From contig NZ_DF967523.1 of NCBI RefSeq assembly GCF_000971475.1, forward strand, positions 1 through 64,000: a stretch of DNA of 64,000 nucleotides, written 5' to 3'. Position numbers and translations under genes: made by a program. Positions within the stretch are counted from its first letter, which is position 1, and each line of letters begins with the position of its first letter. Below are positions 38,594 through 47,159 of the stretch, in pieces. This DNA comes from Sulfuricella sp. T08. GTDB lineage: Bacteria > Pseudomonadota > Gammaproteobacteria > Burkholderiales > Sulfuricellaceae. The notes beneath the pieces were generated by a model. That model worked only from the letters and a program-made list of their open reading frames with translations. It made no database searches and was not told where the DNA came from.

Positions 38594-39375
38594 TCCTGCG
38601 TATCCCAGTCGTGGGCATGTACATGAACATGCTCGACTCCGCCGTGGCGATGCTTATGGCGGTGGGCCAGGTTGGCCTTTTCCAGCAGTTCCGTGGCGCG
38701 GAGCGCCTGCTCTACCGGTCCGTCGAACAGAATTTCGCCGCGTTCGCCGAGAACCAGGCAGCGGCTGCCGAGTTCGGCCGCCATGCTCAGGTTATGGGTA
38801 CTGACGATGACGGTCTGCGTCGAATCCAGCAGGGTATCCACCAGCCAGCCCGCCGTCGCTGGGTCGAGACTGGCTGCCGGCTCGTCCAGCAGCAGGAGCT
38901 GTGGTTCCAGCGCGAGCAGGCTGGCCAGGGCAACTTTCTGTTTCTCGCCGCCGCTCAGGCTGAAGGGTGCTTTGTCGAGCAAGGGGCCGAGCCTGAGCGC
39001 GCCGGCCCAGCTGGCCACGCGCGTGTCGGTATCCGGCAGGCCGAGCTGCCGCGGGCCATAGGCGATTTCTTCGCGCACGGTCGGGTTGAACAGCATCGCC
39101 TCCGGATGCTGGAACAAGAGCCCCACCTGGCTGCGAAAGCGGCGCGCGAAATCGCGCTGCTGCAGGCGTGACCGTTTCAGCTCCTCGCCCTGCCAGTACA
39201 CACCGCCGCGTTCGGCGAAAATCAGGCCATCAAGCAGCTGCAGCAGGGTCGATTTGCCGCAGCCGTTGGCGCCGAGCAGTACCATCTTTTCGCCGGCTGC
39301 GACCGAGAAGCTGAGATCGTCGAACACCTGGGCGCCGTCAAGCCAGCTGAAGCCGATGTGATGGAGTTCAATCAT
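38590..39375 (-). CDS. nikO: Nickel/cobalt ECF importer ATPase
   Basis: 261 aa from the ATG at 39375 (MIELHHIGF), overlapping the end of the T-component gene by 8 nt; an upstream extension is antisense-like and rejected. Walker A GANGCGKST, signature LSGGEKQ, Walker B LLLLDEPAASLD. The C terminus is His-rich (HRHKHRHGG...HVHVHAHDW), probably binding nickel. Last gene of the nikKLMQO operon. Also named cbiO. Confidence 0.9.
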   Translation of the reverse strand: MIELHHIGFSWLDGAQVFDDLSFSVAAGEKMVLLGANGCGKSTLLQLLDGLIFAERGGVYWQGEELKRSRLQQRDFARRFRSQVGLLFQHPEAMLFNPTVREEIAYGPRQLGLPDTDTRVASWAGALRLGPLLDKAPFSLSGGEKQKVALASLLALEPQLLLLDEPAASLDPATAGWLVDTLLDSTQTVIVSTHNLSMAAELGSRCLVLGERGEILFDGPVEQALRATELLEKANLAHRHKHRHGGVEHVHVHAHDWDTQD

Positions 39376-39919
39376 CGAAAGCTCCGCGCGAACGCATCGC
39401 CTGGGTGACCTCGGTGGTCGAGGCGAGCGATTTGTCGAACAGGGTAGTGGCCTGTGCCGCGGCATTGCGGGCGCGGTCGGCCAGGTGAGGCCGCATCGGG
39501 TTGCGGCTTTCGAAGGCGAGACGGAAGTCGCGCACGATGCGGGCGAAGGTCTGCATCTGCCCCAGCGCCAAGGTGGTGAGCAGGGTCAGCAAGGGCCAGC
39601 CGCGCAGCGCCGCCAGCAGGTTCACGCGCGCGGCGAACCAGAAGCCGAGGTAGACCAGCAGCAGCACGCGCAGGTTGACCAGCAGCAGGTAGTCGGGCGA
39701 GAAGCCGCCTTGCCAAGCGGTGACGGCCAGATAGCCGAGGCTGACGGTGAGATTGAAAGCCAGCAGCGCACGAATGGTTTTGCCCAGCAGCCGCCAGCGC
39801 AGCTTGCCGCTGGCAGTAATGGCGAGCAGGAGTGCTGCTGCCAGCCAGACGGAATGGTGCAGGAAGGTCGCCGCGACCACGGCTGCGGCATAGACCAGCA
39901 GCCATCTGCGCGGATTCAT
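39368..39919 (-). CDS. nikQ: Nickel/cobalt ECF importer membrane component CbiQ/NikQ
   Basis: 183 aa from the ATG at 39919, overlapping the nikM stop as ATGA. Several hydrophobic segments in the N-terminal two thirds, and a cytoplasmic helix with AxR-type ends (QAMRSRGAF, the conserved coupling helix). It is somewhat short for the family. It couples the ATPase to the substrate-binding subunit. Confidence 0.85.
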   Translation of the reverse strand: MNPRRWLLVYAAAVVAATFLHHSVWLAAALLLAITASGKLRWRLLGKTIRALLAFNLTVSLGYLAVTAWQGGFSPDYLLLVNLRVLLLVYLGFWFAARVNLLAALRGWPLLTLLTTLALGQMQTFARIVRDFRLAFESRNPMRPHLADRARNAAAQATTLFDKSLASTTEVTQAMRSRGAFDD

Positions 39920-40557
39920 GTCACCCACCTGCGCGCACGGGCGAGTCGCCATACCAGCACGGTCAGCACTGCTTCACCCGCGCCGATGACAAGGTGCGGC
40001 AGCATCACGGCAGGCAGCGTGATATCGATTCCGAATGGGAAGAACAGCGGTGTGCCGTCGGCGCGCCGCGCAATCGACGGCTGGATGCCGAGCACCAGCG
40101 CGATCAGCGCTGCCGGCAGCACCACCGACAGCCAGGCGCCGAAGCCGACTGAGATGGTTTCCCCCGCGCCGCTGAGTAACCTCTTGCCGCCGACTGCGGC
40201 GGCCGCGCCGACCAGTCCCATCGCCAGCGCATTCACCGGCAGTGCGGTGATGCCGCCCGCGCCGAACAGCAGCGCCTGCAGCAGCAGTACCAGGCTGTAG
40301 GCGATGAAGGCTGTCCGCACGCCAAAGGCCATCGCCAGCAGCGCCACGCCCAAGGCGTGGCCGGAGGTGCCACCGGGCAGCGGCACCATCACCAGGCCCA
40401 AGCCATAAGCCAGCGCCGTCAGCATCGCCAGGCGCGGTACGGTGGTTTCGTCCAACTGCTGCCTGAGGCCGCGCGCCGCCCACGACCAGGCGCCGGCAGC
40501 GAGTGCATAGGCGGGCAGGTAGGTTTGCGGCGAGAGGAAACCGTCGGGGATATGCAT
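39916..40557 (-). CDS. nikM: Nickel/cobalt ECF importer substrate-binding membrane component CbiM/NikM
   Basis: 213 aa beginning MHIPDG, the invariant N terminus whose amino group and His2 bind the metal. Seven or so membrane segments; conserved GGTSGHALG with the second His. Determines specificity for Ni2+ or Co2+; the nikR and hydrogenase context argues for nickel. Confidence 0.93.
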   Translation of the reverse strand: MHIPDGFLSPQTYLPAYALAAGAWSWAARGLRQQLDETTVPRLAMLTALAYGLGLVMVPLPGGTSGHALGVALLAMAFGVRTAFIAYSLVLLLQALLFGAGGITALPVNALAMGLVGAAAAVGGKRLLSGAGETISVGFGAWLSVVLPAALIALVLGIQPSIARRADGTPLFFPFGIDITLPAVMLPHLVIGAGEAVLTVLVWRLARARRWVT

Positions 40558-40563
40558 GTTTGC

Positions 40564-40662
40564 TCAGATCAGAATCGAGGAGCTGAAGATCAGGCGGTTT
40601 TTTTTCGCCCCTTCGCCGCCATGCTGCTGGTTGGATTCGTTGAGTGCGCTCAGGTTTTTCAT
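40564..40662 (-). CDS. Candidate 32-residue small protein between nikL and nikM
   Basis: Short ORF reading MKNLSALNESNQQ to SSSILI. It starts in an ATGA overlap with the nikL stop and ends 6 nt before the nikM ATG, so it fills the gap between the two. It is polar then weakly hydrophobic; no family recognised. It may be a real leader or coupling peptide, or a remnant of a lost component such as NikN. Confidence 0.35.
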   Translation of the reverse strand: MKNLSALNESNQQHGGEGAKKNRLIFSSSILI

Positions 40663-41084
40663 GAGGTTTTGCGTTGCCTGATCAGGAGCTGGACCAAGCC
40701 GAAGCCGGCCAGTAGCAGCGACAGCCCGAACAGGATCAGGCTGAGCCGGTTCGGTCCTTGGCTGACCGGGGAAGAAGAACTGGCAACGGCAGGTGATTCG
40801 AAGCTCAGGTCGGTGCCGTGGCCGTCAGTGGAAAAGGCTTTCAGACGCCATGCCCGGTTGTCTCCGGGGATGAAGACAACGCGTCCCTGCGCATCGGTGC
40901 GGCCAACTTGGGCCGGAATGTCCTTGCCTGCCGGGTAGAGTTCGTAGGCTTCGTAGGCGTAGGGTTTGCCGTCGGCATAGACGAGGTGCACGGTGACTGC
41001 GCTGGTGGTTTCGATGGTGTGATGGACCTCGTGGGCGGCGCAGGGGGCGGCGAGCAGGAGCAGTATCAGCAGCCAGTTTTTCAT
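40659..41084 (-). CDS. nikL: NikL: accessory membrane protein of the nickel importer
   Basis: 141 aa. Signal peptide (MKNWLLILLLLAAPCAA), a periplasmic carboxypeptidase-regulatory-like beta domain (TVHLVYADGKPYAYEAYELYP, GRVVFIPG), then a C-terminal transmembrane segment (LSLILFGLSLLLAGFGLVQLL) and basic RQRKTS. His residues after the signal (HEVHH) could bind metal. NikK and NikL replace NikN in some nickel importers. Its ATG overlaps the stop of nikK. Confidence 0.8.
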   Translation of the reverse strand: MKNWLLILLLLAAPCAAHEVHHTIETTSAVTVHLVYADGKPYAYEAYELYPAGKDIPAQVGRTDAQGRVVFIPGDNRAWRLKAFSTDGHGTDLSFESPAVASSSSPVSQGPNRLSLILFGLSLLLAGFGLVQLLIRQRKTS

Positions 41085-41800
41085 TGCGGCAGCTCGAACT
41101 GCAGGGTGGTGGCTCGGACCAGGGTGTCGGCCTTGCCGTCGGCGAGCCGGGTTTCGAGGCTGGCCTCGATCAACTGTATGCCGCCCTGGCGCAGGCGAAT
41201 CACCACCTTGCCGTCTTCGCCGCTGGCGCCGCGCGTATCGCCGCCGTAGGCAACCGGCACGCCGACACGGGGCTGCTTGTGTTCGGTTACCAGCACTGTC
41301 AGCTTATCGCCCGGTTTAAGACGGGTGGGGTCGCTTAGCGGCGTGAGTTCCAGCCCGTCGGTCAGTGGTTGTGCCGCTGCGGGCGCCCAGCGGTCGATGC
41401 GCTTGACCGACTCCTCCGACAACCAGCTTTCGACCACGCCGCTGGCCTGATTCTTCGGCACGTTCCTGGTTTCCCATGCCGTCTTGCTCCAGTAGCCGGA
41501 GGAAAAGCTGACGAACAGCGCCGCGCAGTTTGCCACAATGCGGACTGGGAAGTTTTTGACCAGGGCCGGGGCGCGGACAGTGCCGCTGTCATCGACACAG
41601 ACCGCGCTTTTGGCAAAGGCTGGGTCGTAGTTCACAAACTCTGCGCCGGCGTGGGCCGAATGCCGGTGCCCCTGGTACAGGAGGTAGCCGTTGCTGTCTC
41701 TTTCCAGCCAGAGGTCGTGGGCGAGCGCAGGCATGGTACAGAGGAGTAGCGCCGCTACCGACAGGCTGATTTTCCAGTCTATGGTTTGCCATGTGGACAT
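41081..41800 (-). CDS. nikK: NikK: periplasmic DUF4198 protein of the nickel importer
   Basis: 239 aa from the ATG at 41800 (MSTWQTIDWK); the open frame begins at 41866, but that stretch holds the putative NikR operator. Signal (SLSVAALLLCTMPALA-HDLWLE). His-rich mature start (GHRHSAHAG), and the DUF4198 pattern VLVTEHKQPRVGVPVAYGG. Probably captures Ni2+ in the periplasm for NikM. First gene of the operon. Confidence 0.82.
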   Translation of the reverse strand: MSTWQTIDWKISLSVAALLLCTMPALAHDLWLERDSNGYLLYQGHRHSAHAGAEFVNYDPAFAKSAVCVDDSGTVRAPALVKNFPVRIVANCAALFVSFSSGYWSKTAWETRNVPKNQASGVVESWLSEESVKRIDRWAPAAAQPLTDGLELTPLSDPTRLKPGDKLTVLVTEHKQPRVGVPVAYGGDTRGASGEDGKVVIRLRQGGIQLIEASLETRLADGKADTLVRATTLQFELPQ

Positions 41801-41831
41801 GCTGGCTCCGGCGAGGGTGGATGCAGGAAAT

Positions 41832-41864
41832 GTTATATGAAGAATTATAAAAACATCATACAAC
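41832..41864. promoter_or_regulatory. Candidate NikR operator upstream of nikK
   Basis: Inverted repeat gttatatga ... tcatacaac (8 of 9 matching) with a 15-nt AT-rich spacer, close to the GTATGA-N16-TCATAC type of site bound by E. coli NikR. It lies just upstream of the nikK start, in the divergent region shared with hybO. Confidence 0.5.
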
Positions 41865-42075
41865 ATGGTGCCGTGGATGCAAGTTTCCCGTCACAGCAGG
41901 GAAATCTTCAATCCAAATCCTGGGGAATCGTATTTTCAGACGGGCTGCCTGATTGAATTTTCAAATGACCATACAGGATCATATTGTCTTTTTAGTATTT
42001 TCTACTATGCTGTTATATAGAAGACATATATGTCCTTAATTCGTGTCGAACTCCAAACAGATCGGGAGCCAAGCG

Positions 42076-43251
42076 ATGAGCGAGAAAAAGATCGAAAGCA
42101 GCGAAAATATCGTGATGCTTGAAAACAGGCTGGGTATTTCGCGCCGCAGCTTTCTGCAATTGTGTGCGGCGATGGCTGCCACCATGGGCCTTCCGCCCGG
42201 CGCCGACGCGGCGATTGCCGCAGCGGTGGCAAGCAAAAAGCGTCCTTCCGTGATCTGGCTGCACTTTCAGGAATGTACCGGCTGTACCGAATCCCTGTTG
42301 CGCGCCGAGCATCCCACCCTGGAAAAATTGATCCTGGACGTGATCTCGCTGGATTACCACGAGACCCTGTTCGCGGCTGCCGGCCATCAGGTCGAAGCGG
42401 CTCGCCGGCTGGCAATGAAGGAGAACAAGGGCAAGTACCTGCTGGTGGTGGAGGGGGCGATCCCGACTAAGGACAAGGGCATCTACTGCAAGATCGGCGG
42501 CCAGACCGCGATCGACATGCTCAAGGAGTGCGCCGCCGATGCCGCCGCAGTGGTGGCCATAGGTAGTTGCTCTTCATGGGGCGGCATGCCTTCCACCGGG
42601 CCGAATCCGACCGGCTCGTCCAGCGCTAGCGAGGTGCTGGGCAAGGTGATCCCCAATATCCCGGGCTGCCCGCCCAACCCCTACAATTTCCTGTCGACGG
42701 TGGTGCATTTCCTGACTTTCGGCAAGCTGCCCGAGGTCGATCATCTGGGCCGCCCGAAATTCGCCTATTCGCGCCTGATCCACGAAAACTGCGAACGCCG
42801 CGCCCATTTCGACGCCGGCCGTTTCGCCATGGAATTCGGTGACGAGGGCCACCGCAAGGGCTACTGCCTGTACAAGCTGGGCTGCAAGGGTCCGGAAACC
42901 TATGCCAACTGCCCGTCGATCCTGTTCGGCGACGTCGGAAACGCCAGCTGGCCGGTCGGTACTGGCCATCCCTGCATCGGTTGTACCGAAAAAGGCATCG
43001 GCTTCACCAAGCCGATCCATGCCTTGGCTGATCTGAAGAACGTAGTGCCGCCGCTCGGCTTCCCGCGTATCGTCGAGGAGCAGGGCTCGGGCGCCACCAT
43101 CGCTTCCGTCGCGGTAGTAGCGGCGGCAGCCGGTGCGGCGGTGGGCGCGGCCGCGGCCATGGCCAAGAATCTCGGCCAGGTGACGGTGCCGCCGCCTGAA
43201 AAATCTGACAAGACTGAAGGCAAGACAAAAACTGAAAGGGCCGAGCCATGA
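42076..43251 (+). CDS. hybO: [NiFe] hydrogenase small subunit, HybO type
   Basis: 391 aa from the ATG at 42076, which has a GGGAG site; an in-frame ATG at 42043 is rejected. Twin-arginine signal RRSFLQLC near the N terminus for export of the folded heterodimer. Cysteine motifs of three iron-sulphur clusters are present: ECTGCTE, GSCSSWGG, GCPPNP, KLGCKGPE, GHPCIGCTE. C-terminal hydrophobic anchor (VAVVAAAAGAAVGAAAAM). With HybC it oxidises H2 at the periplasmic face. First gene of hybOABCD; overlaps hybA as ATGA. Confidence 0.95.
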   Translation: MSEKKIESSENIVMLENRLGISRRSFLQLCAAMAATMGLPPGADAAIAAAVASKKRPSVIWLHFQECTGCTESLLRAEHPTLEKLILDVISLDYHETLFAAAGHQVEAARRLAMKENKGKYLLVVEGAIPTKDKGIYCKIGGQTAIDMLKECAADAAAVVAIGSCSSWGGMPSTGPNPTGSSSASEVLGKVIPNIPGCPPNPYNFLSTVVHFLTFGKLPEVDHLGRPKFAYSRLIHENCERRAHFDAGRFAMEFGDEGHRKGYCLYKLGCKGPETYANCPSILFGDVGNASWPVGTGHPCIGCTEKGIGFTKPIHALADLKNVVPPLGFPRIVEEQGSGATIASVAVVAAAAGAAVGAAAAMAKNLGQVTVPPPEKSDKTEGKTKTERAEP

Positions 43252-44213
43252 AACGGCGCGATTTCCTGAAAGGCGCACTGGCTGGCGGAGCTATGCTTGC
43301 TTCAGGCTCGCCTGCCCAGGCGCGCCCCAACAAGACCATGCCGCCCGAAGCGGTCGGCCTGCTTTACGACAGCACCCTGTGCATCGGCTGCAAGGCATGC
43401 GTGGCGGCCTGCAAGGAATCCAACGGCATGCCGCCGGAGTTCTCCACGGCGGAGCAGTACTGGGATACCCCACTCGATATTTCCGGCAAGACCCTCAATG
43501 TCATCAAGATGTACAAGGAGGGCAGCGGCGAAATCAAGGACAGCGAGAAGAACGGCTATGCCTTCATGAAGGTATCCTGCCTGCACTGCGTCGATCCCTC
43601 GTGCGTATCAGCCTGCCCGGTGTCGGCGATGACCAAGGACCCGGTCAACGGCATAGTCAGCTACGATAAGGGTGCCTGCATCGGTTGTCGCTATTGCGTG
43701 GCGGCGTGCCCGTTCGGCGTGCCGCGCTTCCAGTACGACCGGCCCTTCCCGCAGATCACCAAGTGCCAGCTGTGCACACACCGCATGAAGGAAGGCAAGT
43801 ACGCCGCCTGCGCCTACGTGTGTCCGACCGGCGCCACCCTGTTCGGCAAAGTCAGCGACCTGCATGCTGAGGCCAAGCGCCGGCTGGCGCTGAAGCCGGG
43901 TGATGACACCGAATTCCCTCGCGGCAACCTGAACACCCACGACCAGTCTTCCTTCCCGGCCAAGGCGGCCAAATACCTGCCGCAGATCTACGGAGAGAAG
44001 GAACTGGGTGGTACCCAGATGCTCAAGCTGTCTGCCGTACATTTCGAGAAACTGGGTATGCCCACGCTGCCGGAGCGCTCCTATGCGGCCACTTCCGAGA
44101 CCATGCAGCACACGCTGTACGGCGGGCTGGTGCTGCCACTGGTGTTCCTCGGCGGGTTGACGTACATCGCCAAGCGCAACGTCAAGAATTACGGCGACGA
44201 CGAGAAAGAATAA
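43248..44213 (+). CDS. hybA: Hydrogenase-2 ferredoxin-like electron carrier HybA
   Basis: 321 aa. Tat-type signal (KRRDFLKGALAGGAM). Four 4Fe-4S motif sets: CIGCKACVAACKES, CLHCVDPSCVSACP, CIGCRYCVAACPFG and CQLCTHRMKEGKYAAC followed by CPTGA. A C-terminal transmembrane segment (YGGLVLPLVFLGGLTYI) anchors it. It passes electrons from HybO to HybB. Tandem overlap with hybO and a 10-nt gap to hybB indicate one operon. Confidence 0.95.
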   Translation: MKRRDFLKGALAGGAMLASGSPAQARPNKTMPPEAVGLLYDSTLCIGCKACVAACKESNGMPPEFSTAEQYWDTPLDISGKTLNVIKMYKEGSGEIKDSEKNGYAFMKVSCLHCVDPSCVSACPVSAMTKDPVNGIVSYDKGACIGCRYCVAACPFGVPRFQYDRPFPQITKCQLCTHRMKEGKYAACAYVCPTGATLFGKVSDLHAEAKRRLALKPGDDTEFPRGNLNTHDQSSFPAKAAKYLPQIYGEKELGGTQMLKLSAVHFEKLGMPTLPERSYAATSETMQHTLYGGLVLPLVFLGGLTYIAKRNVKNYGDDEKE

Positions 44214-44223
44214 GGAGGCTTCG

Positions 44224-45378
44224 ATGTCGGCAACTCACAACCATCCCGCTCCCGCCCCGCTCGGCGGTCCGCTGGTCACCCCGGTGACGATCACCCTGGC
44301 CATCCTGGTGGCGATCGCCTTCGTCATCCTGGGCATCCGTTTTGTGTTGGGCATCGGTGCGGTGACCAATGTCAGTGACGGTTATCCTTTCGGTATCTGG
44401 ATCGCCTACGATGTGGTGATCGGCTCGGCGTTCGCCTGTGGCGGCTATTCATTGGCGCTGCTGGTGTATATCTTCAACAAGGGCGAATACCACCCGATGG
44501 TGCGGCCGGCACTGCTGGCTTCCATGTTCGGCTATACCCTGGCCGGTGCCTCGGTTATCTTCGATCTGGGCCGCTACTGGAATACCTGGCACATTTTCTG
44601 GCCAGGCTATGCCCAGGTTAATTCGGTGATGTTTGAAGTGGCGGTGTGCATTACCGCCTATATCGTCGTGATGATGATTGAATTTTCGCCGGCTTTCCTG
44701 GAAAAATTCGGCTTCAAGGATATCCATAAAAAGCTCAACAAAGTTCTGTTTCTGATCATTGCGCTGGGCGTGTTGCTGCCTTCCATGCACCAATCCTCGC
44801 TGGGCTCGCTCATTGTGGTGTTCGGCAACCAGATTCACCCGCTGTGGCAGACCATCATGCTGCCGCTGCTGTTCCTGATGACGGCGGTGATGATCGGCTT
44901 CGCCATCGTGATCTTTGAATCATGCCTGTCGTCGAGCGGTTTCAAGCGGCCGCTGGAATTGCATCTTCTGACCGGTCTGTCACGCCTGATGACCGGCTTG
45001 CTGGCGGCCTACCTGGTGGTGCGGGTGGGCGACCTGGCGGTGCGCGGCGCGCTCGGCTTCATGTTCGAGCCCAGCATCGAGGCCTTCATGTTCTGGGTAG
45101 AAATGGGACTGTTCGCAGCTCCTCTGGTCTTGCTGTGGCAGCCCGCCGCAAGGCAGAAGCCGGCCAGATTATTTGTTGCCGCGTTTTGCCTGCTGTTCGC
45201 CGGGTTTTTCCTGCGTATCAATGCCTTCCTGGTTGGCTATGAAACCGGCGCGGGCTGGCACTATTTCCCGGCGGTGCCGGAAATCATGGTCAGCGTGGGC
45301 TTGATTGCGCTGGAGATACTGGGCTACATCGTGCTGGTGCGTTACCTGCCGATTCTTCCGAAAGAAGAGCAAATCTAG
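44224..45378 (+). CDS. hybB: Hydrogenase-2 integral membrane subunit HybB (NrfD-like)
   Basis: 384 aa, about ten membrane segments; no haem ligands needed in this family. Ribosome site AAGGAGG. Conserved stretches WIAYDVVIGSAFACGGYSLALL and GYETGAGWHYFPAVPE. It gives electrons to quinone and anchors the complex. Followed 9 nt later by hybC. Confidence 0.95.
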   Translation: MSATHNHPAPAPLGGPLVTPVTITLAILVAIAFVILGIRFVLGIGAVTNVSDGYPFGIWIAYDVVIGSAFACGGYSLALLVYIFNKGEYHPMVRPALLASMFGYTLAGASVIFDLGRYWNTWHIFWPGYAQVNSVMFEVAVCITAYIVVMMIEFSPAFLEKFGFKDIHKKLNKVLFLIIALGVLLPSMHQSSLGSLIVVFGNQIHPLWQTIMLPLLFLMTAVMIGFAIVIFESCLSSSGFKRPLELHLLTGLSRLMTGLLAAYLVVRVGDLAVRGALGFMFEPSIEAFMFWVEMGLFAAPLVLLWQPAARQKPARLFVAAFCLLFAGFFLRINAFLVGYETGAGWHYFPAVPEIMVSVGLIALEILGYIVLVRYLPILPKEEQI

Positions 45379-45387
45379 GAGACAAGC

Positions 45388-47091
45388 ATGGGAACAAGAA
45401 TCACGATTGATCCGATCACCCGGATTGAGGGCCACCTCAGGATAGATTGCCAGGTGGACAACGGCAAAGTCTCCAAATCCTGGGCTTCCGGCCAGATGTG
45501 GCGCGGCGTCGAGCAGATCCTGCTGGGGCGTGATCCGCGCGATGCCTGGGCGATCACCCAGCGCATCTGCGGCGTATGCACCACGGTGCATGCCATCGCC
45601 TCGGTGCGCGCGGTGGAAAACGCCCTGAACCTGGAAGTGCCGCTTAATGCGCAGTACATCCGCAACCTGATCATCACGGCCCACGCTATTCATGACCATA
45701 TCGTGCATTTTTACCATCTCTCCGCGCTGGATTGGGTGGACGTGACCTCCGCGCTCAAGGGCGACCCGGCCAAGACCGCGCAGTTGGCCGAGAGCCTGTC
45801 CACCTGGAGCGGCAACAGCAAGCAGGAGTTCACCAAGGTGAAGGAGCGGCTCACCGGTTTTGTCGGCACCGGCCAGCTTGGCATTTTTACCAACGGCTAC
45901 TGGGGGCACCCGGCGATGAAGCTTTCGCCGGAGGTGAATCTGCTGGCTGTGACGCACTACCTGCAGGCGCTCGATGTGCAGCGCAAGGCCAACAAGATCG
46001 TTGCCGTTCTCGGATCGAAAACGCCGCACATCCAGAATATGGCGGTGGGCGGCGTGGCTAACCCGATCGCGCTTGATTCGCAATCTGTCCTGACGGTTGA
46101 GCGGTTGCTGGCGATCAAGACCTGGATCGACGAGCTGGCGGATTTCGTCAAGAATGTCTACCTGGTGGACGTGGCGGCAATCGGCGCATTTTATGCGGAC
46201 TGGACCCAGATCGGTGCCGGCATCACCGATTACCTGTCGGTGCCGGATATCCCGCTCGACACCAAGGGCACCCAATTCGCCCTGCCCGGAGGCTACATTC
46301 CCGGCGGCGACCTGTCCAAGTTCCACGCGATCAAGAGCTTCAGCGACCCTTATTTCCGCGACGGCGTCGAGGAAAGCGTCAAGCATGCCTGGTACAAGGG
46401 CGGCAAGGGCGCGCTGCATCCCTACAAGGGCGAGACCGTGCCGGAATACACCGACTTTCAGGACAACGGCAAATACTCCTGGGTCAAGTCGCCCACCTTC
46501 TACAGCAAACCGGCCCAGGTCGGCCCGCTGGCCCGGGTCTTGGCGATGGTGGCGGCCAACTACGAACCCGCAGTCAAATACGTCACCCAGACCCTCGACA
46601 CCGTCAGTGCGATTGCCAAGACCAAGGTGCCGGTGGCGGCGCTGCATTCCACTATCGGCCGCCATGCCGCGCGCGCTGTGTCGTGCGCGGTGCAGGTGGA
46701 CGTGCTTGGGAGCCAGTGGCAGATGCTGGTGGACAACATCGCCAAGGGCGACGTCAAGACCTTCAACAAGCCAGTGTTCCCGAAAGGCGAAATCAGCGGC
46801 GTTGGCTTCCACGAAGCGCCGCGCGGCGTGCTGTCGCACTGGGTGGTGATCAAGGACGGCAAGATCGCCAACTACCAGGCGGTCGTGCCGACTACCTGGA
46901 ATGCCGCGCCGCGCAACGAGAGCGATGCTATCGGGCCGTACGAGGCATCGCTGCTCAATACCCCGGTGGCCGATCCGGAGCGCCCGCTCGAAGTGCTGCG
47001 CACGGTGCACTCCTTCGATCCGTGCCTGGCCTGTGCCGTGCATGTGCTCGACGACGAACAGCGCGAGATAGTGAAAGTAAAAGTCCTCTAA
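45388..47091 (+). CDS. hybC: [NiFe] hydrogenase large subunit, HybC type
   Basis: 567 aa. The nickel-iron site cysteines are in RICGVCTTVH near the N terminus and DPCLACAVH near the C terminus. After the last His a 15-residue tail (VLDDEQREIVKVKVL) is the peptide HybD removes during maturation. Substrate H2, active site facing the periplasm. The genomic order and the HybB partner point to a group 1 (hydrogenase-2-like) uptake enzyme. Confidence 0.97.
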   Translation: MGTRITIDPITRIEGHLRIDCQVDNGKVSKSWASGQMWRGVEQILLGRDPRDAWAITQRICGVCTTVHAIASVRAVENALNLEVPLNAQYIRNLIITAHAIHDHIVHFYHLSALDWVDVTSALKGDPAKTAQLAESLSTWSGNSKQEFTKVKERLTGFVGTGQLGIFTNGYWGHPAMKLSPEVNLLAVTHYLQALDVQRKANKIVAVLGSKTPHIQNMAVGGVANPIALDSQSVLTVERLLAIKTWIDELADFVKNVYLVDVAAIGAFYADWTQIGAGITDYLSVPDIPLDTKGTQFALPGGYIPGGDLSKFHAIKSFSDPYFRDGVEESVKHAWYKGGKGALHPYKGETVPEYTDFQDNGKYSWVKSPTFYSKPAQVGPLARVLAMVAANYEPAVKYVTQTLDTVSAIAKTKVPVAALHSTIGRHAARAVSCAVQVDVLGSQWQMLVDNIAKGDVKTFNKPVFPKGEISGVGFHEAPRGVLSHWVVIKDGKIANYQAVVPTTWNAAPRNESDAIGPYEASLLNTPVADPERPLEVLRTVHSFDPCLACAVHVLDDEQREIVKVKVL

Positions 47092-47096
47092 GGCTA

Positions 47097-47144
47097 ACCG
47101 CAAAGGACGCGAAGGTTTACCAGGTTTTTCACGTCCTTTGCGGT
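47097..47144 (+). other. Stem-loop between hybC and hybD
   Basis: Perfect 13-bp inverted repeat: accgcaaaggacg (47097-47109) with its complement at 47132-47144. No T-run. It may stabilise the hybOABC part of the mRNA or lower downstream expression; it also resembles a common dispersed motif of betaproteobacteria. Confidence 0.6.
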
Positions 47145-47159
47145 GAAAGGTTTTTAAAA

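Noticed and set aside
45169-47103. 644-codon minus-strand frame over hybC
   Set aside because: Exactly antisense to the hydrogenase large subunit; composition is a codon-bias artefact.
46683-47159. N-terminal extension of hybD back into hybC
   Set aside because: HybD homology starts at 47160 with its own ribosome site; the extension is out of frame with hybC coding sequence.
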